Shown piece after piece: positions 1 through 6,847 of a stretch of DNA of 27,574 bases; position 1 is the stretch's first letter, and each line of letters opens with the position of its first letter. The stretch is from the NCBI GenBank assembly GCA_900546315.1, contig URCP01000031.1, positions 1 to 27,574 on the forward strand, written 5' to 3'. This DNA is from an uncultured Eubacteriales bacterium (GTDB lineage Bacteria > Bacillota > Clostridia > Oscillospirales > CAG-272). The translations under genes and the position numbers were made by a program. The notes under the pieces are model-generated. The model was not told the origin of the DNA, did not search any database, and worked only from the letters and a program-made list of their open reading frames with translations.

Positions 1-211
1 CAGAACCTCCTGCCGCGTGATTGAAAGACGGCGGGACGCCATCAGGTACGCGATAAGCACCGCCGGACCCGGCGACGTGATCCTCCTCGCCGGAAAAGGT
101 CACGAGGACTACGAGACCGACAAAACCGGCAAACACCGCTTCGTCGAGAGGGAAGAGATAACAGACGCCCTCAGGCTGGAGCGGGAAGGTAAAGATGACA
201 ACTCCGTATGA
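1..211 (+). CDS. murE: UDP-N-acetylmuramoyl-tripeptide synthetase MurE, C-terminal end (partial)
   Basis: Only the last 69 or so codons are present. The reading frame is open from base 2 and ends at the TGA at 209-211, so the gene starts upstream of the window. MurE adds the third stem-peptide residue (often meso-diaminopimelate) to UDP-MurNAc-dipeptide in the cytoplasm. The segment GDVILLAGKGHEDYE matches the conserved C-terminal end of MurE, where the KGHE motif is diagnostic. Position directly before murF supports the call. Substrate preference (lysine or diaminopimelate) cannot be read because the specificity loop lies upstream. A GTG at 17 could be mistaken for a start, but it lies within the conserved domain. 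Confidence 0.9.
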   Translation, partial: RTSCRVIERRRDAIRYAISTAGPGDVILLAGKGHEDYETDKTGKHRFVEREEITDALRLEREGKDDNSV

Positions 212-237
212 CATATGTCATGCGTGAATATTATAAT
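208..237 (+). promoter_or_regulatory. Candidate sigma-A promoter for murF overlapping a 14-bp palindrome
   Basis: ATGACA (208-213) and TATAAT (232-237) are separated by 18 bases. The -10 is a perfect consensus and the -35 matches 5 of 6. The perfect palindrome ATGACATATGTCAT occupies 208-221, covering the -35 box and also the murE stop codon. A regulator could bind there, but none is identified. Confidence 0.55.
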
Positions 238-305
238 GATACAAATGATAAGCCGTTCTTTCCGGCTGACAGAAAGGAAGCGCCTCTGGCGCGGGGAAAT
301 AAGCA

Positions 306-1799
306 ATGGGTAACAGAAACATGAAGGAACTATTCACCTTCGATGAGGCGGCGGCAACGCTCGGCGTGCCGAACCGCGGCGGGGCGGACATTTACGCGAT
401 AACCACCGATTCAAGGGAGACAGAGTCGGGAGCTTTATTCGTCGCGCTTCGCGGCGAGAGATTCGACGGAAACGATTTCGTCGGGCAGGCCGTGGCTCGC
501 GGAGCCTCGGCGGTTGTCGCAGAGCGTCTGCCGGAAGGGATGGACGAGAGCGACAGCAGGAAGGTGTTTGTCGTGCGCGACTCTCTCGAGGCTCTCGGAA
601 GGCTCGCCGCGGCTTACAGGACGCGCATCGCGCCGAAGGTCATCGCGGTCACCGGAAGCGTCGGAAAGACCACGACGAAGGAGTTCGTCAGCGCCGTCTG
701 CGGCTCGAAGTACCAGACGCACAAGTCCGAGGGCAATTTCAACAGCGAGATCGGAATGCCGCTCTCGATTCTCTCGATGCCCCAGACGACGCAAGTCTGC
801 GTTCTCGAGATGGGCATGAGCCAGGCGGGCGAGATCGGACGCATGACGAGGGCGGCGATGCCGGATATCGCGATAATCACAAATATCGGCAACTCACATA
901 TAGAAAATCTCGGCTCGAGGGAGAACATCTGCAAAGCGAAGCTCGAGATAGTCGAGGGAATGAGCGGCGACGGGTGCGTCATACTCAACGCCGACGAGCC
1001 GCTTCTCTTCGCGAAGAAGGGGACGCTTAAGCAGAGGACGCTGTTCGTCTCGCTCATCAACCCGACGGCGGACTACAGGGCGCTCAACATCCGCGAGTAT
1101 GAGGACAGCACGGATTTCGATCTTGTCGCGGGAACGAGAGTTGTTACGAACGTTCATATCCCCACGATCGGGCTCCACAACGTCTATGACGCGACCTTCG
1201 CCTTCGCGGCGGGGGTCGAGGCGGGCATGAGCGACGAGGAGATAAAGCGTGGGCTCAGGGCGTTCCGCAACACCGGAATGAGACAGAACATCTACGAGTA
1301 CGGCGGGTGCACGATAATCGAGGACTGCTACAACGCCGGTCCGGAATCGATGAAGGCGGCTCTCGAGGTTCTGGCGTCTGTCGCCGAAAAGAACAAGGGG
1401 CGCTCGATCGCCGTTCTCGGAGATATGCGCGAGCTCGGCGAGTACTCGAAGCAGCTCCACATGGAGGTCGGAAAGCTCGTCGCGTCGAGGCACATCTCGA
1501 AGCTCATCACTTTCGGACGCGAGGCGGAGAACATCGCTCTCGGCGCGATAAACCACGCGTACAAGCCGGGGGACATCAGCATCAACAACAATATCGAGGC
1601 TCCGGCTCTCGCCGCGAGGGCGGTCTGCGACGCGGTCTCGAAGGGCGACGTCATACTCTTCAAGGCGAGCCGCGCCGTCAGGCTCGAGCGGGTGATCGCC
1701 GAGTTCAAGCGCATGACAGACGAGAACGGCGCGGAACCGAAGCCGCAGAAGACAGTCATGCCGGACACTATCGGAAACGACGGGGAGAGCGCGAGATAA
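306..1799 (+). CDS. murF: UDP-N-acetylmuramoyl-tripeptide--D-alanyl-D-alanine ligase MurF
   Basis: MurF uses ATP to join D-Ala-D-Ala to UDP-MurNAc-tripeptide, completing the cytoplasmic pentapeptide precursor. The protein is 497 residues, slightly long for the family (about 450). The N-terminal substrate domain (about 1-108) is followed by the ATP-binding loop TGSVGKTTTKE at 116-126, the Mur-ligase segment with NIGNSHIENLGS near 192-203, and the C-terminal domain with the VLGDMRELG motif. The last 25 or so residues are a Glu/Pro/Lys-rich tail. The start at 306 follows GGGG at 293-296. A second ATG at 321 (MKELFTF) is nearly as good, so the first five residues are uncertain. It lies 94 bases after murE with a likely promoter of its own, and 3 bases before mraY. 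Confidence 0.95.
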   Translation: MGNRNMKELFTFDEAAATLGVPNRGGADIYAITTDSRETESGALFVALRGERFDGNDFVGQAVARGASAVVAERLPEGMDESDSRKVFVVRDSLEALGRLAAAYRTRIAPKVIAVTGSVGKTTTKEFVSAVCGSKYQTHKSEGNFNSEIGMPLSILSMPQTTQVCVLEMGMSQAGEIGRMTRAAMPDIAIITNIGNSHIENLGSRENICKAKLEIVEGMSGDGCVILNADEPLLFAKKGTLKQRTLFVSLINPTADYRALNIREYEDSTDFDLVAGTRVVTNVHIPTIGLHNVYDATFAFAAGVEAGMSDEEIKRGLRAFRNTGMRQNIYEYGGCTIIEDCYNAGPESMKAALEVLASVAEKNKGRSIAVLGDMRELGEYSKQLHMEVGKLVASRHISKLITFGREAENIALGAINHAYKPGDISINNNIEAPALAARAVCDAVSKGDVILFKASRAVRLERVIAEFKRMTDENGAEPKPQKTVMPDTIGNDGESAR

Positions 1800-1802
1800 C
1801 AC

Positions 1803-2786
1803 ATGATACCATTTTTCACAGCGGCGCTCGCCGGGAACTTCATTCTGACGGTCATCGCCGCGCGCATACTCATACCGAAGCTGAAGAGCATGAAGCTCGG
1901 GCAGAAGATACTCGACATAGGTCCTCGCTGGCACAAATCCAAGGAGGGCACGCCGACGATGGGCGGACTCAGCTTCATCTTCGCGTCTCTCATCACGGCT
2001 GTCATAATGTCGGTCGTGATGGTCGCGACCGATAACAGCGATGGACTGCCGAAGCTCATCATAGTCCTGCTCGGAGCGGCGGCGAACGGCGCCGTCGGCG
2101 TCATCGACGACCTGACAAAATTCCACAATCACAGAAACGAAGGACTGACCGCGACGCAGAAGTATCTGTTGCAGCTCGCGGCGGCGGCGGCTTTCCTCGC
2201 GGCTATGAAGCTCACCGGGAATCTCACGACCGAGCTCTATATTCCGTTTGTCGGGAAGTCGGTCGACCTCGGGATATTCTACTATATTATATCACTGATA
2301 CTGATAACCGGCGTCGTCAACAGCGTCAACCTGACCGACGGCATCGACGGGCTCGCGAGCTCGGTCACGCTTGCCGTGGGGGCTTTCTTCGCGGTGGCGG
2401 CGTTCATGCTCGGCGCGCTTCCGGAGGCTGTGCTTGCCGGGATGACTATCGGCGCGTGCCTCGGGTTTCTCGTTTACAACTTCTATCCGGCGCGGGTGTT
2501 CATGGGGGACACCGGGTCGCTGTTCCTCGGCGGGCTTGTCGTCGGGATGGCGTTCATGATCGGGAATCCGCTGATCATCATCGTCGTCGGCATCGTGTAT
2601 ATCTGCGAGGCGGCGTCGGTCATTCTGCAGGTCGGGTATTTCAAGCTGACGCACGGAAAACGCCTCTTCAAGATGGCGCCGATACATCACCATTTCGAGA
2701 AGTGCGGCTGGAGCGAGATAAAGATCGTCGGCGTCTTCTCGCTGATAACCCTGATCGCGGGAGCCATATCTCTTCTCGGTCTGTAA
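1803..2786 (+). CDS. mraY: Phospho-N-acetylmuramoyl-pentapeptide-transferase MraY
   Basis: MraY is the membrane enzyme that transfers phospho-MurNAc-pentapeptide from UDP to undecaprenyl phosphate, making lipid I. The length of 327 residues fits the family, and the hydrophobicity pattern fits its usual ten membrane helices. Visible hallmarks, in order, are PTMGG near 51, VIDDLTKF with the Mg-binding aspartate pair near 100, NSVNLTDGIDGLA near 173-185, FMGDTGSLFLGG near 233-244 and the MAPIHHHFE motif near 290. There is no clear ribosome site directly before the ATG. The start lies 3 bases after the murF stop, so translational coupling is likely. murD, a common next gene, is not here; ftsW follows after 26 bases. 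Confidence 0.96.
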   Translation: MIPFFTAALAGNFILTVIAARILIPKLKSMKLGQKILDIGPRWHKSKEGTPTMGGLSFIFASLITAVIMSVVMVATDNSDGLPKLIIVLLGAAANGAVGVIDDLTKFHNHRNEGLTATQKYLLQLAAAAAFLAAMKLTGNLTTELYIPFVGKSVDLGIFYYIISLILITGVVNSVNLTDGIDGLASSVTLAVGAFFAVAAFMLGALPEAVLAGMTIGACLGFLVYNFYPARVFMGDTGSLFLGGLVVGMAFMIGNPLIIIVVGIVYICEAASVILQVGYFKLTHGKRLFKMAPIHHHFEKCGWSEIKIVGVFSLITLIAGAISLLGL

Positions 2787-2812
2787 AAAAACTATAACAG
2801 GGAGGTGCCGGT

Positions 2813-4330
2813 TTGAACAACACAGGCGGGTACAGAAACGACCGGCAGGACCGGGCGGACAACAGAACACAGAACACCGCGCCGCGCGGGAACTACTCCC
2901 ACAGAAACGGACAGGCGGCGGGACAGCAGAGACCCGCACAGGGACAGCAGAGACCGGTACAGGGTCAGCGTCCCGCGAACCGCCCGCCGCAGCCACAGCA
3001 ACAGCGTCCGTCGCGCCCTCAGCAAAGCGGAGCGCCCGTGCAGCCGCGTCAGCCGTCGGAAGTCAGACGGAATACCGCGTCAACATCCGTCGCGCCCGCA
3101 AAGCGTCCCGGAAAAGTCTCGAAGCCGAAAAAGCCCGACAGCAGAGCCGTCGCGTGGGTCAAGCACATCTTCCGCCTTAAGGACGACGAGGTCGTGCGCG
3201 TCAGGTACACCGAGGACTCGGGATACGACTACGTCTTTCTCGTGATAGTTCTCGTGCTTCTGGCGTTCGGAACCATCATGGTCTATTCGGCGAGCTACGC
3301 CTATTCCAAGTGGAAGTACGACGACAGCTACTATATCATCTCGCGTCAGTTCATGTTCATGGCGGTCGGACTTGTCGGTATGATGTTCACGATGAGGCTC
3401 AAGCCGGACACATACCGGGCGGGCGCAATACCGCTGTTTCTCGTCTGCTTCTTCTTACTCTGCATCGTGCCGATCCCCGGAATCGGGCGCGTGCACGGCG
3501 GCGCGAGACGGTGGCTGTCAATCGGATTCACCGAGATACAGCCATCCGAGTTCATGAAGACCGGTCTCGTGTTCATGCTCGCGTGGTACATCGACCGGTA
3601 TCACAAACGCATCACCGACCTCACCTACCGCGGAAGGGCGTCATTCTTCGGCGTCTATGTCCCGCTTGCCATAACGGCGGTCGTCTGCCTGCTGATGGTA
3701 CTCGAGAAGCACCTTTCCGGTACGATCATAATGTTCGCTATAGGCATAGTGCTGATTTTCGTCGGCGGAGCCAACACAAGACCTCTTTACGTCATGGGCA
3801 CGTTCGGCGTCAGTGCTCTCGCTGTCCTGGCTCTCGCTCTTCCGCACGCGAGACAGCGTATCGAATACTGGCTCCACCCCGAACTCGACCCGCAGGGAAA
3901 AGGCTACCAGACCTTGCAGGGACTCTACGCGATAGGCTCCGGCGGCTTCTTCGGAGTCGGTCTCGGCGAGAGCCGTCAGAAGCACCTTTATGTGTCTCAG
4001 CCGCAGAACGACTTCATATTCACCATCGTCTGCGAAGAACTCGGCTTCGTCGGCGCGGCGACCGTAATCCTGCTGTTCCTGCTCTTTTTATGGCGCGGAA
4101 TCTCAATCGCGATGAAAGCCCCGGACGTCTTCTCACAGCTCGTCGTCGCCGGAATCGTCAGTAAGGTTGTTATTCAGGCGGTCCTCAACATCGCCGTCGT
4201 CACAAAGTCAATACCGAACACCGGAATTTCCCTCCCGTTCTTCTCCTACGGCGGCTCGTCACTGTGCGTGCTTATCGCTGAGATGGGAATCGTTCTGTCA
4301 ATATCACGCTATACCAAACAAAAGAAATAA
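2813..4330 (+). CDS. ftsW: Peptidoglycan glycosyltransferase FtsW (SEDS family) with long N-terminal tail
   Basis: FtsW is a SEDS-family polymerase that extends glycan strands from lipid II at the division septum. The start is TTG at 2813, fixed by GGAGGTG at 2801-2807. Residues 1 to about 120 are a low-complexity Gln/Arg/Pro/Asn-rich cytoplasmic tail not usual in the family. It includes tandem GQQRPAQ and GQQRPVQ units at 37-50. The membrane core begins near 138 (YDYVFLVIVLVLLAFG). Family motifs include ARRWLSIGFTEIQPSEFMK, HPELDPQGKGYQTLQ in the catalytic loop region, NDFIFTIVCEELGF and LPFFSYGGSS near 472. SpoVE and RodA are close relatives, and FtsW is preferred because of the position between mraY and murG. 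At 505 residues it is about 100 longer than typical. Confidence 0.92.
   Translation: MNNTGGYRNDRQDRADNRTQNTAPRGNYSHRNGQAAGQQRPAQGQQRPVQGQRPANRPPQPQQQRPSRPQQSGAPVQPRQPSEVRRNTASTSVAPAKRPGKVSKPKKPDSRAVAWVKHIFRLKDDEVVRVRYTEDSGYDYVFLVIVLVLLAFGTIMVYSASYAYSKWKYDDSYYIISRQFMFMAVGLVGMMFTMRLKPDTYRAGAIPLFLVCFFLLCIVPIPGIGRVHGGARRWLSIGFTEIQPSEFMKTGLVFMLAWYIDRYHKRITDLTYRGRASFFGVYVPLAITAVVCLLMVLEKHLSGTIIMFAIGIVLIFVGGANTRPLYVMGTFGVSALAVLALALPHARQRIEYWLHPELDPQGKGYQTLQGLYAIGSGGFFGVGLGESRQKHLYVSQPQNDFIFTIVCEELGFVGAATVILLFLLFLWRGISIAMKAPDVFSQLVVAGIVSKVVIQAVLNIAVVTKSIPNTGISLPFFSYGGSSLCVLIAEMGIVLSISRYTKQKK
2921..2962 (+). repeat. 21-bp tandem repeat inside the ftsW tail
   Basis: Two adjacent 21-base units at 2921-2941 and 2942-2962 differ at only two positions. 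A degraded third unit follows. They are in frame and encode GQQRPAQ, GQQRPVQ and GQRPANR, so tail length may vary between strains. Confidence 0.8.
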
Positions 4331-4348
4331 CCAGGGGCCAGCCCCTGG
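4331..4348. repeat. Perfect 8-bp inverted repeat directly after the ftsW stop
   Basis: CCAGGGGC and GCCCCTGG flank a two-base centre immediately after the TAA. No T-run follows, so it is not a standard terminator. It may slow ribosomes or RNA polymerase, protect the 3' end, or belong to a dispersed intergenic repeat. The remaining 118 bases up to murG show only the murG ribosome site. Confidence 0.6.
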
Positions 4349-4466
4349 ACCCGATAGTCAAGGTTTATATGATGGTCGGATGAAGTTTCTGCCTCATCAG
4401 ACATACTGCGTCGCGGCTCTGCCTCTGACCTGTATTTCTACAAATAATCACTCGAAAGGCAATCCA

Positions 4467-5585
4467 ATGAAAGTAATGATGACCGGAGGCGGCACGGGTG
4501 GTCATGTCAACCCCGCCCTCGCTATTGCCGGGAACATAAAACAAAATCAGCCGGACGCCGAAATAATCTTCGTCGGCACGTCCCACGGCATCGAGAACAA
4601 ACTCGTCCCGAAGGAAGGCTACAAACTCGAACACGTCGAAGTACAGGGCTTCAAACGCAAACTCACCCCGTACAACATCAAGTCCGCGTGGCTCGCCTTC
4701 ACCTCGCCCCTCAAAGCCAAAAAGCTCCTGAAGGAATACAAGCCCGACCTCGTCGTCGGGACCGGCGGGTACGTCTCGTGGCCTCTCCTCAAAGCCGCCG
4801 CGGCTATGGGAATACCAACAGCAGTACACGAATCAAACGCCATTCCGGGCGTCGCCGTCAGGATGCTTGCGCCGCTCGTCGACCGGGTCTACGTGAACTT
4901 CGACGCCACTGCGAAGGCTCTCGGCGGCGAGATAGCCCCGAAAGTTCTCAAAGTCGGCAACCCGATAAAGCCGCAGTTCGCGCCGCTCGATTACGACACG
5001 GCACGGAAAAAGCTCGGCGTCACCGGGAAATACAAGTACTTCCTCCTCTCCTGCGGCGGCAGTATGGGAGCTGAGATGGTCAACTTAGTGATTCTTGACT
5101 TCATGCGGGTTTATTGGAAAGATGATGCGGTGCTCCTGCATATCCACGCCTCCGGGTCGATCGAGTATGAGATATCGAAGAAGATGTTCCATGACTACGG
5201 GCTCGAGAGACATGAGAATCTGAAGCTCGTCGAGTACATCTTCGATATGCCGGAGGAGATGGCGGCGGCGGATATCGTCGTCAGCCGCGCGGGCGCCATG
5301 ACGCTCTCGGAGCTCGCGGTGCTCGGAAAGTGCACGGTGCTGATACCCTCCCCTCACGTCACGGACAACCACCAGTACAAGAACGCGAAGGTGCTCGCGG
5401 ACGCCGGGGCGGCAATGCTCTTTGAAGAGAAGGATCTGACCGACGACAGGCTGACAAAGGCGATAGCCGGGCTTCTTCAGGACGACGCGAAACGGAAGGA
5501 TATGTCGGAGAAGATAAAGGCATTCGCTCTTCCGGACGCAAACCGGGAGATATATCTCGATCTCATGAAGCTCGCCGGGAAATGA
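4467..5585 (+). CDS. murG: UDP-N-acetylglucosamine--lipid I N-acetylglucosaminyltransferase MurG
   Basis: MurG transfers GlcNAc from UDP-GlcNAc to lipid I on the inner membrane face, forming lipid II. The protein is 372 residues with the GT-B fold. The N-terminal acceptor domain has the glycine loop TGGGTGGHVNPALAIAG at 6-22 and a second loop GTGGYVSWP near 97. The C-terminal donor domain begins near 190 with CGGSMGAEMVN, where families usually have GGSQGA. It continues with SRAGAMTLSE and the nucleotide-sugar motif VTDNHQYKNA. The start is ATG 4467 with AAAGG at 4455-4459. The frame is open back to 4167, but that extension overlaps ftsW and precedes the conserved MurG start, so it is not used. 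Codon choice changes near the domain boundary. Confidence 0.95.
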   Translation: MKVMMTGGGTGGHVNPALAIAGNIKQNQPDAEIIFVGTSHGIENKLVPKEGYKLEHVEVQGFKRKLTPYNIKSAWLAFTSPLKAKKLLKEYKPDLVVGTGGYVSWPLLKAAAAMGIPTAVHESNAIPGVAVRMLAPLVDRVYVNFDATAKALGGEIAPKVLKVGNPIKPQFAPLDYDTARKKLGVTGKYKYFLLSCGGSMGAEMVNLVILDFMRVYWKDDAVLLHIHASGSIEYEISKKMFHDYGLERHENLKLVEYIFDMPEEMAAADIVVSRAGAMTLSELAVLGKCTVLIPSPHVTDNHQYKNAKVLADAGAAMLFEEKDLTDDRLTKAIAGLLQDDAKRKDMSEKIKAFALPDANREIYLDLMKLAGK

Positions 5586-5635
5586 CCGGAATGTAAAAAA
5601 ATACGCCCGCGGCGGATAAATATGCAGGAATGTAC

Positions 5636-5665
5636 TTGACTTTTCATGTTTGTCTGTGATATAAT
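5636..5665 (+). promoter_or_regulatory. Candidate sigma-A promoter for the ftsQ leader
   Basis: TTGACT (5636-5641) and TATAAT (5660-5665) are 18 bases apart. The site lies about 50 bases after murG and about 200 before the likely ftsQ start. ftsQ can therefore be transcribed apart from the mur genes, with a leader of about 190 nt. Confidence 0.65.
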
Positions 5666-5728
5666 AATATAAAGCGGGGTCAAACGCCCTCAGCTTTCCG
5701 GCTGTTCGTATTTTCAGGGGGAGGTCTG

Positions 5729-5850
5729 GTGTGAAAGATAAATCTTTCACACAAAACATTTTGTGGCTTTCGCTGTCTTCCGACAACGATTCTGCTCCGC
5801 AGAACCACCCGCAAAATGGGAGACAAGGAAGCTTTCGCCGCGGCGAAAGC
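5729..5850. repeat. Array of short perfect palindromes in the ftsQ leader
   Basis: Five inverted repeats lie almost end to end. They are GTGTGAAAGA/TCTTTCACAC with a 4-base loop (5729-5752), CACAAAA/TTTTGTG with a 2-base loop (5750-5765), TGTC/GACA (5774-5785), TTCTGC/GCAGAA with a 3-base loop (5790-5804), and the 20-bp palindrome GCTTTCGCCGCGGCGAAAGC (5831-5850). The first two overlap and are mutually exclusive. This looks like a structured leader or an inserted dispersed palindromic element. Its copy number elsewhere is unknown. Confidence 0.6.
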
Positions 5851-5883
5851 TATGGTGATTTCAATGAGTGGAACCGCATATGA
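5731..5883 (+). CDS. Candidate small leader ORF (50 residues) overlapping the ftsQ start
   Basis: A GTG at 5731 is preceded by the strong ribosome site GGGGGAGG (5717-5724) at six bases spacing. The frame runs 50 codons to TGA at 5881-5883, beginning VKDKSFTQNILWLSLSS. It is one of the better ribosome sites in this part of the window, yet the frame differs from that of ftsQ and ends inside it. The peptide is hydrophilic, has no recognised domain and is largely a translation of the palindrome array, so it may not be a functional protein. Its translation would deliver ribosomes past the likely ftsQ ATG at 5864, suggesting coupling. It could equally be a fortuitous ORF in a structured RNA. Confidence 0.35.
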   Translation: MKDKSFTQNILWLSLSSDNDSAPQNHPQNGRQGSFRRGESYGDFNEWNRI

Positions 5884-6718
5884 TAACCGGACCTCTGACG
5901 GACAGAGCATAGGGGATATAAAAAGCAAGGAGAGCCTGCAAAAGTTCGTCAGACGGAGCCGGAACCGAAGGAGTCTCGGCAAGCTCGGACGGATGGCGCT
6001 CTTCGTGGCGCTCGCCGCCGTTTTTGTCACCCTCGCGATGGCGGCTATGTTCAGGGTCCGGACGATTGAGGTCGCCGGGACCACGAGATACTCGGCACAG
6101 CAGGTCATAGTCCTCAGCGGGATATCCGAGGGCGACAGCCTCTTTTCGTCCCCCGATCTCTCGGTCCTGCACGACAGACTGCCGTATATAAAGTCCGCGA
6201 AAATATCGAGGAAGCTGCCGTACACGATCACGATAACGGTGAGTGAGGACAGCGCCGGGTATTACTGCGAGCTTTACGGCGAGTACTTCGCGCTTTCCGA
6301 GGATCTCAGGGTGCTCGAACGGGCGGACAGCGACGAGGGGTTTGTTTCGGACGGGTATGTCAGGCTTGAATTGCCGGCGATTGACTCGGCGGTTGTAGGC
6401 GGGCGGATTGTATTTGAGTCCGACGCCGACGATAAATACGTTTCGGCGTATGTTTCGGCTATGCAGGACAGCACGCTTAAATACCGGGTGACAGCTTTCG
6501 ACCTGCGGGACAAGTTCGATCTGAAGCTTATCTGCGACGGGATATATCTCGTTGAGATCGGCGACGGCGAGGACCTCGCGACGAAGCTTTCGACGACCGT
6601 GGCGGTGCTCTCACAGACCGAGGCTTTTCCGGCGAATACCAAGGCGAAGATCGACATGACGAACCCGGCGTCTCCGAGCGCAATCGTTTCCGATCGGGTG
6701 GATGTCTCGTTTAATTGA
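5864..6718 (+). CDS. ftsQ: Cell division protein FtsQ/DivIB
   Basis: FtsQ/DivIB is a bitopic divisome protein that bridges FtsZ-linked proteins and the septal synthases. Using ATG 5864 it has 284 residues: a basic cytoplasmic tail, one membrane helix near 47-66 (MALFVALAAVFVTLAMAAM) and an extracellular POTRA domain. The POTRA domain starts FRVRTIEVAGTTRYSAQQV and contains LPYIKSAKISRKLPYTI, the typical strand-turn region. A C-terminal beta domain follows. The same frame is open from ATG 5816 (300 residues), but that start lacks a ribosome site and would translate through the palindrome array. ATG 5864 has GGTGA five bases upstream and lies inside the small leader ORF. The start is therefore uncertain. 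murC or murB commonly precede it and are absent. Confidence 0.85.
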   Translation: MSGTAYDNRTSDGQSIGDIKSKESLQKFVRRSRNRRSLGKLGRMALFVALAAVFVTLAMAAMFRVRTIEVAGTTRYSAQQVIVLSGISEGDSLFSSPDLSVLHDRLPYIKSAKISRKLPYTITITVSEDSAGYYCELYGEYFALSEDLRVLERADSDEGFVSDGYVRLELPAIDSAVVGGRIVFESDADDKYVSAYVSAMQDSTLKYRVTAFDLRDKFDLKLICDGIYLVEIGDGEDLATKLSTTVAVLSQTEAFPANTKAKIDMTNPASPSAIVSDRVDVSFN

Positions 6719-6755
6719 TAAAGAGTAAATATTTTATAAATTTTTTTCAATACAC

Positions 6756-6784
6756 TTGATATCCGGGCGGAAATATATTATTAT
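6756..6784 (+). promoter_or_regulatory. Candidate sigma-A promoter for ftsZ
   Basis: TTGATA (6756-6761) and TATTAT (6779-6784) are 17 bases apart in an AT-rich stretch between ftsQ and ftsZ. An initiation point near 6791 would leave a leader of about 57 nt, with AGGAGG at 6832-6837 before the ftsZ ATG. Confidence 0.65.
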
Positions 6785-6847
6785 ATATGTATGGGATTTA
6801 CAGGGGCTTTTCTTCTATAAAGGCTTGAATCAGGAGGATACTTAAAA

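Noticed and set aside
251..267. AGCCG/CGGCT inverted repeat before murF
   Set aside because: Only five pairs and no T-run; too weak to call a terminator or riboswitch.
894..2132. A 412-codon open frame on the - strand opposite murF and mraY
   Set aside because: It is rich in Arg, Asp, Glu and Val as expected of antisense to GC-rich genes, and it crosses two clearly conserved + strand genes.
4167..4466. An open frame extending murG 100 codons upstream into ftsW
   Set aside because: It lies largely in the ftsW coding region in another frame. The conserved MurG start and a ribosome site are at 4467.
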